The notes below the pieces were generated by a model, which was not told the origin of the DNA, ran no database searches, and saw only the letters and a list, made by a program, of their open reading frames with translations. Of a stretch of 64,000 bases of DNA, positions 17,729 to 26,239 are shown in pieces (within the stretch, counting starts at the first letter, position 1; each line of letters begins with the position of its first letter). Both the position numbers and the translations under genes were made by a program. The DNA lies in the NCBI GenBank assembly GCA_026392155.1, contig JAPLCP010000173.1, forward strand, positions 22,164 to 86,163, in the 5' to 3' direction. The DNA comes from Armatimonadota bacterium (GTDB lineage Bacteria > Armatimonadota > Armatimonadia > Armatimonadales > Armatimonadaceae).

Positions 17729-18838
17729 CTAGCTGTCCAGCTCGCCGTCGGTGAGGCCGACGGGCAGGGCGGCGGGGCGCTCGACCGTGGTCTGCATGGC
17801 GTAGTGGGTGCTGCTCTCCGATGATGTGTGGAAGCCGATCATGGCCTCAAGCACATGGCAGGCAAGGTCACCTGAGCAGCGGTGCGCACGGCCTGTCTGG
17901 GCGGCAATCGCAATATCGGCGGCTCCGATTCCCCGGCTGTTCTCGCGGTAGCCATGAGTCAGCGCGATCTCTTCCCACTCTTCTTTGCCGCGCTTGAGCT
18001 TCACGGTGCCACCAAAGCCGTTCGGGTCGGGAACGGCGAGCGTGCCTTCGGTGCCGAAGATGACGATGGGGGAGAACGGGGGGACGCCGTAGACATCGAA
18101 GCTCTGAACGATCTGGGCAATCGCGCCGTTCTCGAAGTCAATCACGCCGGAGTAGTGGGTGGGAACTTCGACATCAATTACCGTACCGTTCAGCGGCTGG
18201 CTGGTGATCGTCCGCTGTGGGAACGTCGTGCGGGTGCTACCGGTGAGGCGCTTGATGGGGCCGAGCATGTTGACTAGCGCGGTCAGATAGTAAGGGCCCA
18301 TGTCTAGCATCGGGCCGCCGCCGGGCTTGTAGTAGAACTCGGGGGCGGGATGCCAGGTCTCGTGGCCGCGCGAGAGCATGGTCGCCATCGCTGCCACGGG
18401 CTCGCCAATCGCGCCATCGTCAATGAGCTTGCGGCAGGTCTGGTGCCCGCCGCCCAGAAACGTGTCCGGGGCGCACCCGAGCCGCAGATTTTTCTCTTTT
18501 GCCAGCGCCACGAGTGCTGCACCCTCTTCAAAGGTGACCGCGAGTGGTTTTTCTAGGTGCACGTGCTTCCCCGCCTCCAGCGCCGCTTTGGTGACCGCGA
18601 AGTGCGCTTTAGGAATCGTCAGGTTGATCACGATCTCAATCTCCGGGTCGGCGAGAAGCGCCTCTACCGAGAGCGCACGGCAGCTGTTTTTCTCCGCAGC
18701 TGCCTTGGCGCGGTCAAGATCGAGATCCGCGCAGGCGGCGATGGAGAGAGTCGGGAAAATCTTGGTGGCATTGAAGTAGGCCCCGGAGATCGCTCCGCAG
18801 CCAATAACACCAAACTTTACAGGGCGCAGGTCAGACAT
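17729..18838 (-). CDS. Gfo/Idh/MocA-family oxidoreductase
   Basis: 369 residues from ATG 18838. The N-terminal Rossmann fold is explicit (KFGVIGCGAISGAYF), followed by HVHLEKPLAVTFEEG, whose Glu-Lys-Pro motif contributes the catalytic Lys and binds the nicotinamide. A C-terminal alpha/beta domain contains GGGPMLDMGPYYL. Members oxidise or reduce sugars, inositols or related alcohols with NAD(P). The substrate is not predictable. A 13-residue-longer frame begins further upstream, but ATG 18838 with GAGG just before it fits the family start best. Confidence 0.9.
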   Translation of the reverse strand: MSDLRPVKFGVIGCGAISGAYFNATKIFPTLSIAACADLDLDRAKAAAEKNSCRALSVEALLADPEIEIVINLTIPKAHFAVTKAALEAGKHVHLEKPLAVTFEEGAALVALAKEKNLRLGCAPDTFLGGGHQTCRKLIDDGAIGEPVAAMATMLSRGHETWHPAPEFYYKPGGGPMLDMGPYYLTALVNMLGPIKRLTGSTRTTFPQRTITSQPLNGTVIDVEVPTHYSGVIDFENGAIAQIVQSFDVYGVPPFSPIVIFGTEGTLAVPDPNGFGGTVKLKRGKEEWEEIALTHGYRENSRGIGAADIAIAAQTGRAHRCSGDLACHVLEAMIGFHTSSESSTHYAMQTTVERPAALPVGLTDGELDS

Positions 18839-18865
18839 AGCCTCAAGTTCGACAAGGGAGACATG

Positions 18866-18891
18866 CCCTCCTCCCAATCCTGGGAGGAGGG
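18866..18891. repeat. Intergenic GC-rich palindrome, copy 1
   Basis: CCCTCCTCCCA, a 4-nt loop ATCC and TGGGAGGAGGG make a perfect 11-bp stem between the prenyl synthase and oxidoreductase genes. Near-identical copies occur at 59386-59413 and 60729-60756. Confidence 0.75.
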
Positions 18892-18894
18892 CTC

Positions 18895-19890
18895 CTACCG
18901 ATCCCGTGCGACGACGTACTTTGCGAGGGTTGTCAGCGCATCGCGGTAGGGGGACTCGGGGAAGCGCTCTAGCTCAGTGAGGGCGCGGGTCATGCGTGCG
19001 TTGGCCTCGGTGCGGGCGACTGCGAAGCCACCGTGACGCGCAATCGTGGCGGTGATGTCGGCAACCTCGGAGTCCGTCAGTGCTTGACCGCGCTCCAGGA
19101 TGGCGAGAAGCTCGGTCTTGGTAGTCGCGTCGCAGTGGGCGAGGGTGTGGATCAGCGGGAGTGTCACGCGGCCATCTCTGAGATCCGTGCCCAGCTCCTT
19201 ACCGGTCTGCTTCGGGTCGCCTAAGAAGTCTAGCAGATCGTCGGCGATCTGAAACGCGATTCCTAAGTGATGCCCATAGGCACGGAGCGCTGCCGTTTCC
19301 TGCTCCGTTCCGCCGCCCATCAGCCCGCCTGCTTCGGTGCAACCTGCCAGAAAACGCGCCGTCTTACGCTCGATCACCTGCTCGTAGGTCGCCAGATTCA
19401 GGTTCCAGTTGCGTGCCACCGCTGCCTGAAGCACTTCGCCTTCCGCCATCGCAATCGTCACATCGGCAAAGAGCCGCACCAGCGCAAGATTCTCTTCATC
19501 GCGTGAGAGCAGCCAGATCGACTTGGCAAGCAGAAAGTCGCCGGTCAGGATCGTGATGCTATTGCCATAGATCGCGTTGGCGGTGGGCTTCCCTCGGCGC
19601 TCTGGGGCTTCATCCACCACATCGTCGTGCATGAGAGTCGCCATGTGGATCAGCTCCACAGCAGCGGCGGCGGTGTAGGCGCGGTGGGTGTCGAACGTAC
19701 GTCCCACACAGCGAGCGGCCAGAAGGGCAATGGCGGGGCGCAGACGCTTGCCCCCTGAGAGCAGTGTATGCCCGGAGATGGCTCGTACTTCCCCAATATC
19801 GGAGCGCGTCTCCGCCAGTAAGCACTCCTCAACTTTGGCTAAGTCGTCTTCAATGCACGCAAGTAACCCTTCAGGGCGAGTGGCTGTCAT
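18895..19890 (-). CDS. Polyprenyl diphosphate synthase
   Basis: 331 residues of the trans-prenyltransferase fold. The first Asp-rich motif is LMHDDVVDEAPERRG (Asp89, Asp90, Asp93) and the second is IADDLLDFLGD. GGKRLRPA binds the diphosphate. It condenses isopentenyl diphosphate onto an allylic primer; chain length is not certain. The 4-nt overlap with ubiE places it in the menaquinone pathway, so it most likely makes the hepta- or octaprenyl side chain. Confidence 0.9.
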   Translation of the reverse strand: MTATRPEGLLACIEDDLAKVEECLLAETRSDIGEVRAISGHTLLSGGKRLRPAIALLAARCVGRTFDTHRAYTAAAAVELIHMATLMHDDVVDEAPERRGKPTANAIYGNSITILTGDFLLAKSIWLLSRDEENLALVRLFADVTIAMAEGEVLQAAVARNWNLNLATYEQVIERKTARFLAGCTEAGGLMGGGTEQETAALRAYGHHLGIAFQIADDLLDFLGDPKQTGKELGTDLRDGRVTLPLIHTLAHCDATTKTELLAILERGQALTDSEVADITATIARHGGFAVARTEANARMTRALTELERFPESPYRDALTTLAKYVVARDR

Positions 19891-20624
19891 TTTTTTATTC
19901 CTCGGTGGATCACCACCGTTCCAAAGTTCAGATCGGTAATCTTGACGGAGTGCATACCTGCCTCCTCCATGAGCTTGGCGAGTGCCTCGCGGGAGTGGAA
20001 GGCATCAATGGAGGCTGGGAGATAGGCGTAGGCGCTCCGTCTGCCGGAGATGATCCCTCCGATAATGGGCATGAGCTTCTGGTAGAGGCCATAGCCCCAC
20101 GCAACGAGAGGATTGGTCGGGCGATTGAACTCCAGAATCACCACGCGTCCGCCGGGCTGTGTCACGCGCGCCATCTCCGCCAGCCCCCGCTGAATATCGG
20201 CCACGTTGCGGATCCCAAAAGCCACGGTCACGGCGGCGAAGTGCGCATCGGGAAAGGGGAGCGCCTGGGTATCGGCCCACTGGAGGCGGACATTGGGATA
20301 CTTCGGGAGCTTCGGCTCGCCCCAGCGCAGCATCTCTTTGGAGAAATCTGTCCCAATCACCGCGCCGCTCGGCCCGACCCAGCGTGTCAGCTCACAGGCG
20401 AAGTCTCCCGTGCCCGTACACACATCCAGCACCTGATCACCCGCTTCCAGCTCTGCCTGCCGTGCCGCTTCCCGCCGCCAGCGCGAGTCGAGCCGTAGCG
20501 AGAGCACTGAGTTCAGCAAGTCATAGCGAGGCGCGATGGCATCGAACATCGTCTCGACATAGTCGTGCTTCTCTTCCGGTGCGGGGAGCGGTGAAGAAAT
20601 AGTCTCGGGAGAGGGACGTGTCAT
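19887..20624 (-). CDS. ubiE: Demethylmenaquinone methyltransferase (UbiE/MenG)
   Basis: 245 residues. The opening VETMFDAIAPRYDLLNSVLSLRLDSRWRR is the UbiE signature, and VLDVCTGTGDFACEL is the SAM-binding loop. The C-terminal QKLMPIIGGIISG and LPASIDAFHSREAL motifs are also conserved. It methylates the quinone ring in the last step of menaquinone synthesis. It is first in a two-gene operon with the prenyl synthase. A 26-bp palindrome between its promoter and its start codon suggests repression by a CRP/FNR-type factor. Confidence 0.93.
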   Translation of the reverse strand: MTRPSPETISSPLPAPEEKHDYVETMFDAIAPRYDLLNSVLSLRLDSRWRREAARQAELEAGDQVLDVCTGTGDFACELTRWVGPSGAVIGTDFSKEMLRWGEPKLPKYPNVRLQWADTQALPFPDAHFAAVTVAFGIRNVADIQRGLAEMARVTQPGGRVVILEFNRPTNPLVAWGYGLYQKLMPIIGGIISGRRSAYAYLPASIDAFHSREALAKLMEEAGMHSVKITDLNFGTVVIHRGIKK

Positions 20625-20640
20625 GAATTTTCAACTTTTG

Positions 20641-20666
20641 GACTTTGTGAACATGTTCACAAAGTC
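20641..20666. promoter_or_regulatory. Perfect 26-bp palindrome, CRP/FNR-like operator of the ubiE operon
   Basis: The core TGTGAACATGTTCACA matches the CRP consensus TGTGA-N6-TCACA exactly, and symmetry extends 5 bp further on each side (outer GACTT / AAGTC). It starts 10 nt downstream of the -10 box, so it covers about +4 to +29. That position would block the polymerase and implies repression. Confidence 0.75.
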
Positions 20667-20676
20667 TTATGATCGG

Positions 20677-20705
20677 ATTATACCGTCCCTTATTCCTCTC
20701 TGCAA
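20677..20705 (-). promoter_or_regulatory. Sigma-70-type promoter of the ubiE operon
   Basis: On the minus strand TTGCAG (20700-20705), a 17-nt spacer and TATAAT (20677-20682) form a near-consensus promoter. The transcription start is expected near 20670. Confidence 0.75.
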
Positions 20706-20775
20706 TGCCAAGGCCACGCAAATTTTAAGCGACTATTGCATCTCATGAGTAGGCATGATATAACTTTTCCGCCGT

Positions 20776-20847
20776 TCCCTTGTAGCTCAGCGGTAGAGCA
20801 TTCGGCTGTTAACCGAAGGGTCACTGGTTCGAATCCAGTCGGGGGAG
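20776..20847 (+). tRNA. tRNA-Asn (anticodon GTT)
   Basis: A 72-nt cloverleaf. The acceptor 5' strand TCCCTTG pairs with CGGGGGA (with G-U pairs); the D-arm is GCTCAGCGGTAGAGC and the anticodon arm TTCGGCTGTTAACCGAA with GTT at 20808-20810. The T-arm is ACTGGTTCGAATCCAGT and the discriminator is G. CCA is not encoded. It is flanked on the right by remnants of an integrated element. Confidence 0.93.
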
Positions 20848-21095
20848 CTTAGGAGAGCGAATTCGCGAACCTGTCGGAGGGGAGTTGCTAGAATCAAACG
20901 CAGCTCCCCTTCTATTTTTTTATCTCCCTCCTGATTTCGGCCTTTGAGCGAGACCCGATCCACCAGCAGGCTAAGAATCTCCTGCCGTTCTTCACCCGTC
21001 GCCTTGCGCCAGAGCTCAAGCACCTTGCCCCAGATACCCGCGACTTGCTCCGCATTGGGGCGCTGCCGTACCGCCGTCTCTAAGCTGCTTTCGGG
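20787..21095 (-). pseudogene. C-terminal remnant of a site-specific (probably serine) recombinase abutting tRNA-Asn
   Basis: About 100 codons are open on the minus strand, beginning just after a stop at 21096 and running into the antisense of the tRNA. The stretch RPNAEQVAGIWGKVLELW, then EERQEILSLLVDRV, resembles the C-terminal helices of large serine recombinases. The final SPDWIRTSDPSVNSRM is only the tRNA read backwards, an artefact often seen at integration sites. The catalytic domain is missing, so it is a remnant. Confidence 0.6.
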
Positions 21096-21160
21096 TCACA
21101 CAGGTATAGTAAGACACTAGCGATTTCGACCGGGAAAGTCTAAACCCTATCGGGCTCAGG

Positions 21161-21415
21161 ATGCCCTTAATGACCGAGTTTGAGCTACCACTGAAAGGTA
21201 GCCGTGGTCGCTCTCGAAAGCGCGGGGCCGATGCTGTCGAGCTGGGACTGGCGGCTGGCGTGTGGGATGTGTTTGTGCCCGTGCCGTCATCGGGGTGCCA
21301 CGGTCTTTACATCGAGCTAAAGGCAGGCAGGTCATGCCACCTGCAAGCGATTCCTCCGAGCAGGTCTGGTGATTTGATGACTAGTCTAGCAGGGTGGGAA
21401 GCTCGGTGCTGCTAG
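21161..21415 (+). pseudogene. VRR-NUC nuclease fragment (phage-type)
   Basis: 84 residues. The segment GADAVELGLAAGVWDVFVP, followed by GCHGLYIELKAG, matches the core of phage VRR-NUC proteins (usual pattern aGVPDlfl...GlfIElK), keeping the Asp and Glu-x-Lys metal residues but with Trp in place of the usual Pro. The frame degenerates after KAGR, where the usual conserved Gln helix is absent. It is probably a frameshifted or truncated relic of the element that targeted tRNA-Asn. Confidence 0.55.
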
Positions 21416-21440
21416 CCGTAGATACACCACTCCCACTCGA

Positions 21441-21676
21441 CTAAAATGGATGGCCGATTCCAAAGAATAGCAGCTTGTCCTCACCCGACTGACCAATGTC
21501 CATCGAAATAATCTTGGATGGGTTCCGGGCGAGCCGTCCGCCTATTCCATAGGAGTCTTGCGAACGAGCACGTAGGTAGGAACGGCCTGCTCTCTCATCG
21601 ATGACGCAGGTTTCTGAGCATAACTCGGAACCGAAACGAGAAGCAATCCTAGAAGACTTAAGCGAATACGTGACAT
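21441..21676 (-). pseudogene. Broken outer-membrane protein gene at the end of the efflux operon
   Basis: ATG 21676 (AAAGGA upstream, 17 nt after the RND gene) starts a signal peptide, MSRIRLSLLGLLLVSVPSYA, that stops at 21542 after 44 residues. A different frame continues to 21441 and ends GEDKLLFFGIGHPF, with a C-terminal Phe typical of beta-barrel outer-membrane proteins. A frameshift plus internal deletion of a larger barrel protein explains both halves. Confidence 0.5.
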
Positions 21677-21692
21677 CAGACTTTCCTTTTAT

Positions 21693-24600
21693 TCAGAGGT
21701 TTTTAGTGACAAGCTGTGTCCTCTGCGTAACGAGGGTGAAGAGAGTGGAGCAGGTAAGACCACCTATCACTGCTACCGCGAGCGGCTTTTGCAGCTGCGC
21801 TCCCGCTCCAATTCCCAGCGCGAGCGGAACCAATCCTAGGAGCGCTGTGAGGGTTGTCATCAGGATAGGACGCAAGCGGCGCTCTCCTGCCAAAATGACA
21901 GCCTCTTCAGCTGAGAGCCCTTCGGATTCGGCGTGCTGCGCTTGATCAAGTAGCAGAATCCCGTTTTTGACGACGATTCCCACAAGCATTACTGCCCCCA
22001 TTAGGGAGCTGACATTAAGTGGTGTGTTTGTTATCCAGAGCCCGAGGGCTACCCCAAAGAGCGCCAGTGGCAGGATCAAGAGGATCGTCACTGGGGCTGT
22101 GAAGCTCTTAAACTGGAAAACCATCACGGCAAAGACGAGCAAAACAGCAAGCACGAGAACCTGCATTAAATTAGTAAACGAAGCCTGCTGACTCTGGTAC
22201 TGCCCAGCAAGGACATAAGTCACTCCAGCAGGTAGTGGCTCGCGACGCATCACCGTGCTGATATCGCGCATGACGCTTCCTAGGTCGCGGCCCTCCAGCT
22301 GCGCGGTGACCGCCAGCATCCGCCGCTGGTCCTCACGGGTGATCTCACTGGTTCCGGGAACGGCAGCCAGCGTTGCCAGCGAGGAGAGGGGGATGTACGC
22401 CCCTAAAGGTGTCTTGATGAGCGTTGCACCAAAACCTGCGGCATCGGAACGAAGTGCCTCTGGGTAGCGCACGCGCACTCCGACCTGACGGTCTCCCTGG
22501 AGGAGCTTGGTGGCCTCGATACCAAAGAGGGCATCCCCAACCTGCTCGCCGACGTCACTGACGCTCAGGCCAGCCCGGCCCGCCAGCAGCGGGTTCACAC
22601 GCGCCGTTAGCTCCGGCCCCGATTCGACCACACCAGACTTCATGTCCGCGACGCCGGGCACTTTCGCCAGCTTCTCGGCAAGCGCGGCCCCTGTCGCTTC
22701 GAGCTGCTTCTGGTCTTCCCCAAAGAGCTTTATCTCCACAGGTTCAGGCGCACCTGCGAGATCCCCGATAAGGTCCTGGAGAACTTCGACAAACTCCACC
22801 TCAATGCCGGGAACGTCCTGCGCGATCTTGCCACGAACGTCTTCGATGACAGCTTCGATATCGCGCCGCTTGCCAGACTTGAGCACGACCGCAAAGTCGC
22901 CCGTGTTGGGCTCGGTGATGAAAAAACCTAGCTCCGTCCCGGTGCGCCGCGAGTAGGACTTCACCTCCTGAGTTGTCGTGAGGATCTCTTCGATCTTCTT
23001 GAGGAGCCTATCGCTCTCAGCAAGCGAGGTTCCCGGCGCGGTGACGTAGTCAAGGATGAACGCGCCCTCGTCCATCGTGGGCATGAACCCCGTGCCCAGG
23101 CGCGTCCCGAAGAAAACCGTCCCTCCGAGTGCCAGCACTGCGCAAAAAGGCAACAGCCAGACCCGCTGCCGTAGACAGCGGCGCAGAATCCGCTCGTAGA
23201 GCCGTAAGGCCTTCTCAAAGAGCCTGCCATGCTCGCGCTGGCCCACACGGGTCTTGAGAAACGCAGCGCAAAGGCTCGGGCTGACGGTAAGAGCCAGGGC
23301 GAGAGAGACCAAGAGGGCAATGGTAAGGGTGACGGCCAGCGCGGTGAAGAACGCCCCCGCAACACCCGTGACCAGCGTGAGTGGCAGAAAGACCACCACG
23401 GTGGTCAGGGTTGAGGAGATCATGGGAGCCGCGATCTGCGTGGCCGCTTGCTGAACGGCATCCTCACGCTTCGCACCCTCTGCCAGGTGCCGGAAGACAT
23501 TCTCGACCACCACAATCGCGTCATCAATCACCAGGCCGACCCCGATGGCAAGCGCTCCGAGCGTCATTAAGTTGAGGGTCAGGCCACACAGCCGCATGAG
23601 AAGAAACGTGATGAGAACCGTGACGGGGATAATCAAGGCTGTCACGAGCGTTGCTCGCAGATCGCCCAGAAAGAGAAGCAAGACCACGACTGCAAGGCCC
23701 GCTCCGATGAGCACGGCATCGCGAACACTGGCGATGGCCTCACCAATCAGCACGGACTGGTCGTAGAAGATGCCCAGCTCGGTGCCCGGTGGTAGTGATT
23801 TCTTGAGCTGAGTCAGCTCACTTTGCACGCCCACCACCACGGAGACGGTATTGGCATCGGGCTGACGGACGATATTGAGGAGCACCGACTCTGCACCATC
23901 GGCGGTGACGATGGTGGTTCTGTCCTGGGTGCTGGATTGGATCTTGGCAACGCTTCCCAGCGTGATCGCCGTCCCATTGCGGGTCGCAATGGGGAGCTGG
24001 TTCAGCTCCTCAATCGTGGTTGCTTCACCAGACACCAGTGCCTGATACTGTTGGAAGCGGATATCCAGCCGCCCCACCGAGCGCACCACGTTGTTCTTGG
24101 TGAGGGCTTGTTCTAGATCGGGGAGTGCGAGGTGAAACGCGGCGAGCTTACCCGGGTCTGCCTCCACTAATATCTCGGGGATACGCCCCCCTTGAACGAC
24201 CGCCCGGGCGACACCTGGGACGCGTCCCAGAATCGGCTTGAGCTTGTAGGTCGCCAAGCTCCAGAGCGCATCCTGAGAGAGATTCTTTGAGCGTAGAGAG
24301 ATGCCCAGAATGGGAAAGACCGTCGGGTTCATGCGCTCGACTGTCACCTGTGTATCTGCGGGAAGCTGAGTGCGTGCCTGATTGACCTTCGCGCTCACCA
24401 GCTGCTCGGCGACCAGCATGTCGGTGCCCCAGGAAAAGTCCACTGAGAGCTCCGCCGCGCCGCGCTGAATCTTAGAGCGTAGACGGGCGACACCAGGAAC
24501 CGTAGCGATGGCCTCTTCAAGGGGACGGGAGACGCCCACTTCGACGCGGCGGGCGGGTAGCTCCCCGGCCTCCGCGATAACCACCAGGCGCGGGAAGGTG

Positions 24601-24719
24601 ACGTCTGGGAGAATCGCCACGGGGAATGAGAAGAGTGTCCAGCCACCAATCAGGCAGAGAACAGCCGTCACGAAAAGAATCGCCTTGAGGTTCCCGAGCG
24701 CAAATCGAGCAAGGTTCAT
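21693..24719 (-). CDS. RND-family efflux transporter, inner-membrane pump
   Basis: 1008 residues from ATG 24719; the longer frame to 24914 lies inside the adaptor gene and is rejected. It has twelve helices in the usual 1+5+1+5 plan with two large periplasmic loops. GVGLVIDDAIVVVENVFRHL in helix 4 carries the Asp residues of the proton relay. GTGFMPTMDEGAF and GLVPLALGIGAGAQLQKPLA are typical. It exports a substrate across both membranes with the adaptor and TolC genes. The start overlaps the adaptor stop by 4 nt. The substrate class (drug or metal) is not clear from sequence. Confidence 0.93.
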   Translation of the reverse strand: MNLARFALGNLKAILFVTAVLCLIGGWTLFSFPVAILPDVTFPRLVVIAEAGELPARRVEVGVSRPLEEAIATVPGVARLRSKIQRGAAELSVDFSWGTDMLVAEQLVSAKVNQARTQLPADTQVTVERMNPTVFPILGISLRSKNLSQDALWSLATYKLKPILGRVPGVARAVVQGGRIPEILVEADPGKLAAFHLALPDLEQALTKNNVVRSVGRLDIRFQQYQALVSGEATTIEELNQLPIATRNGTAITLGSVAKIQSSTQDRTTIVTADGAESVLLNIVRQPDANTVSVVVGVQSELTQLKKSLPPGTELGIFYDQSVLIGEAIASVRDAVLIGAGLAVVVLLLFLGDLRATLVTALIIPVTVLITFLLMRLCGLTLNLMTLGALAIGVGLVIDDAIVVVENVFRHLAEGAKREDAVQQAATQIAAPMISSTLTTVVVFLPLTLVTGVAGAFFTALAVTLTIALLVSLALALTVSPSLCAAFLKTRVGQREHGRLFEKALRLYERILRRCLRQRVWLLPFCAVLALGGTVFFGTRLGTGFMPTMDEGAFILDYVTAPGTSLAESDRLLKKIEEILTTTQEVKSYSRRTGTELGFFITEPNTGDFAVVLKSGKRRDIEAVIEDVRGKIAQDVPGIEVEFVEVLQDLIGDLAGAPEPVEIKLFGEDQKQLEATGAALAEKLAKVPGVADMKSGVVESGPELTARVNPLLAGRAGLSVSDVGEQVGDALFGIEATKLLQGDRQVGVRVRYPEALRSDAAGFGATLIKTPLGAYIPLSSLATLAAVPGTSEITREDQRRMLAVTAQLEGRDLGSVMRDISTVMRREPLPAGVTYVLAGQYQSQQASFTNLMQVLVLAVLLVFAVMVFQFKSFTAPVTILLILPLALFGVALGLWITNTPLNVSSLMGAVMLVGIVVKNGILLLDQAQHAESEGLSAEEAVILAGERRLRPILMTTLTALLGLVPLALGIGAGAQLQKPLAVAVIGGLTCSTLFTLVTQRTQLVTKNL

Positions 24720-26239
24720 GGCGCTTCCACCTTGATCTTTGCCCCATCGGAGAGCTCGTACTGGCCTAGGGTGATGACCTGTGCGCCCGCCGCGAGCCCT
24801 GAGCGAATCTCTACACCCGCGTCCGTTTCTACCCCTGTCGTGACTGGGGTCATCTTGGCGACCCCTCCCGACGCGACGAAGACAACGCTCTTGCCCTCGT
24901 GGTTGAGTACGCATTCCTTAGGAACCACGAGGGCTTGTGAGGCGACACGAATCACGACTTTCACCAGGATGAAGGCTCCGGCACGGACGGATTTGCTCGA
25001 ACCCGTTTGGAGTCTGAGCGTAACGAGGTTGGTCTGTGGGTCTACCGGACCGATGCTTATCACACGCGCCATCTCCCCCGACGAAAGATGGGCTTTCTGG
25101 CCGGGGCGCACGCGCAGAGCTTCGTCGGCAGGAAGGGTGGCGAGGATATCGAGCTGGCGGCTGTTGGCAATTTCCAAGACGGTTCCGGCTGGGTCAGCCA
25201 TGTCGCCCGGATTGAGCAAGCGCCGAACAACGACTCCCGAGAGTGGAGCCCTCAGTGTCGCGTAGTCTGATTGCGTCCGAGCAGTCTCCATGTCCGCTGC
25301 GGCCTTGCCCACGCCACTCTGTGCTGCCTTCGCTTCCTGCACTTTCGCAGCGACGGCAAGTGTCTGCTTCTGGGCCTGGCGTAGCTGTGCTTGCGCTTGT
25401 GTTAGCTTCGCCTCTCCTGTCTTTCGGGCTTGGCTGAGCACTTCCTCTGCTTGACGGACGCGAAGTTGCCCTGCTTCACGGTCTTCTTGCCTTGCTCCGG
25501 CTCGAAGTATTTCCAGAGTCTGGCTAGCACTCTCGACACTGGCTTCCGCGACGGTCAAGGCGGTTTGTGCATCCTCGACCTGACGCTTTGCGGAGACTCC
25601 CTTCTCCTGAAGAAACGTCTGCCGCTCGACCTCTTTTGCTGCTCTGGTTCGTGTCGCCTCGGCTTGCCGAAGTGCGTCCTGTGCCTGGAGAATCTCTTGA
25701 GGGCGTGCTCCCGCCAAGGTCTTGGCCAGATCCGTCTTTGCCAGATTGAGTGATGTCTGGGCTGCCTGAATGGCCCCATCCCGCTCTACCAGAGCGGCAT
25801 CAATGGCGAGCTGGGCAACGCGGACACTGCTTTCCTGAGCGCTGGTTGCCGCCCGCGCAGCGAGCTGGGCTTGGGAAGCTGTCGCCGTCGAGGCACGGTA
25901 GCCTGCCTCAGCACTGCGAGTCTGCGCGGTAAGTGCTCTGGGATCCAGAGAGGCAAGGATTTGACCGGCAGTTACCTGGTCGCCTTCTTTCACAAGAACA
26001 CTTACCAAGCGCCCCGCCATCTGCGGCGCGAGCTTTGCCGCTGCGCCTTGGGCGCTCTGGAAGGTTCCCTGTGCGGTGACGGTCTCCTCGATATCCTGCC
26101 GCGCTGCCTTGGTGACAGTCACAACAGCAACGGGAGGCTCTGCCTTCGCTTCTTCCTCAGTGGCTTTTTTGCTGCATCCCAACAGAAGCCCCAGGAAAAC
26201 GAAAGAGCTAATCGACAGAGCAAGAGCTTTTTGGTTCAT
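24716..26239 (-). CDS. RND efflux periplasmic adaptor (membrane fusion) lipoprotein
   Basis: 507 residues. A lipoprotein signal ends in LLLGC (Cys22). A lipoyl-like half (GRLVSVLVKEGDQVTAGQILASLDP) is followed by a very long Ala/Gln/Glu-rich coiled-coil hairpin (about 105-320), the second lipoyl half (DYATLRAPLSGVVVRRLLNPGD), a beta-barrel and a C-terminal domain. The hairpin is longer than the usual 100-120 residues. It bridges the pump and the TolC channel. It is coupled to both neighbours by 4-nt overlaps. Confidence 0.92.
   Translation of the reverse strand: MNQKALALSISSFVFLGLLLGCSKKATEEEAKAEPPVAVVTVTKAARQDIEETVTAQGTFQSAQGAAAKLAPQMAGRLVSVLVKEGDQVTAGQILASLDPRALTAQTRSAEAGYRASTATASQAQLAARAATSAQESSVRVAQLAIDAALVERDGAIQAAQTSLNLAKTDLAKTLAGARPQEILQAQDALRQAEATRTRAAKEVERQTFLQEKGVSAKRQVEDAQTALTVAEASVESASQTLEILRAGARQEDREAGQLRVRQAEEVLSQARKTGEAKLTQAQAQLRQAQKQTLAVAAKVQEAKAAQSGVGKAAADMETARTQSDYATLRAPLSGVVVRRLLNPGDMADPAGTVLEIANSRQLDILATLPADEALRVRPGQKAHLSSGEMARVISIGPVDPQTNLVTLRLQTGSSKSVRAGAFILVKVVIRVASQALVVPKECVLNHEGKSVVFVASGGVAKMTPVTTGVETDAGVEIRSGLAAGAQVITLGQYELSDGAKIKVEAP

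Noticed and set aside
20787..20850. Protein ending SPDWIRTSDPSVNSRM as a real domain
   Set aside because: It is the antisense translation of the tRNA-Asn gene, a known annotation artefact; only the part upstream is recombinase-like.
24720..24914. N-terminal extension of the RND pump
   Set aside because: It lies inside the adaptor gene, is Arg/Gly-rich without any membrane helix, and a good ATG with 4-nt overlap occurs at 24719.
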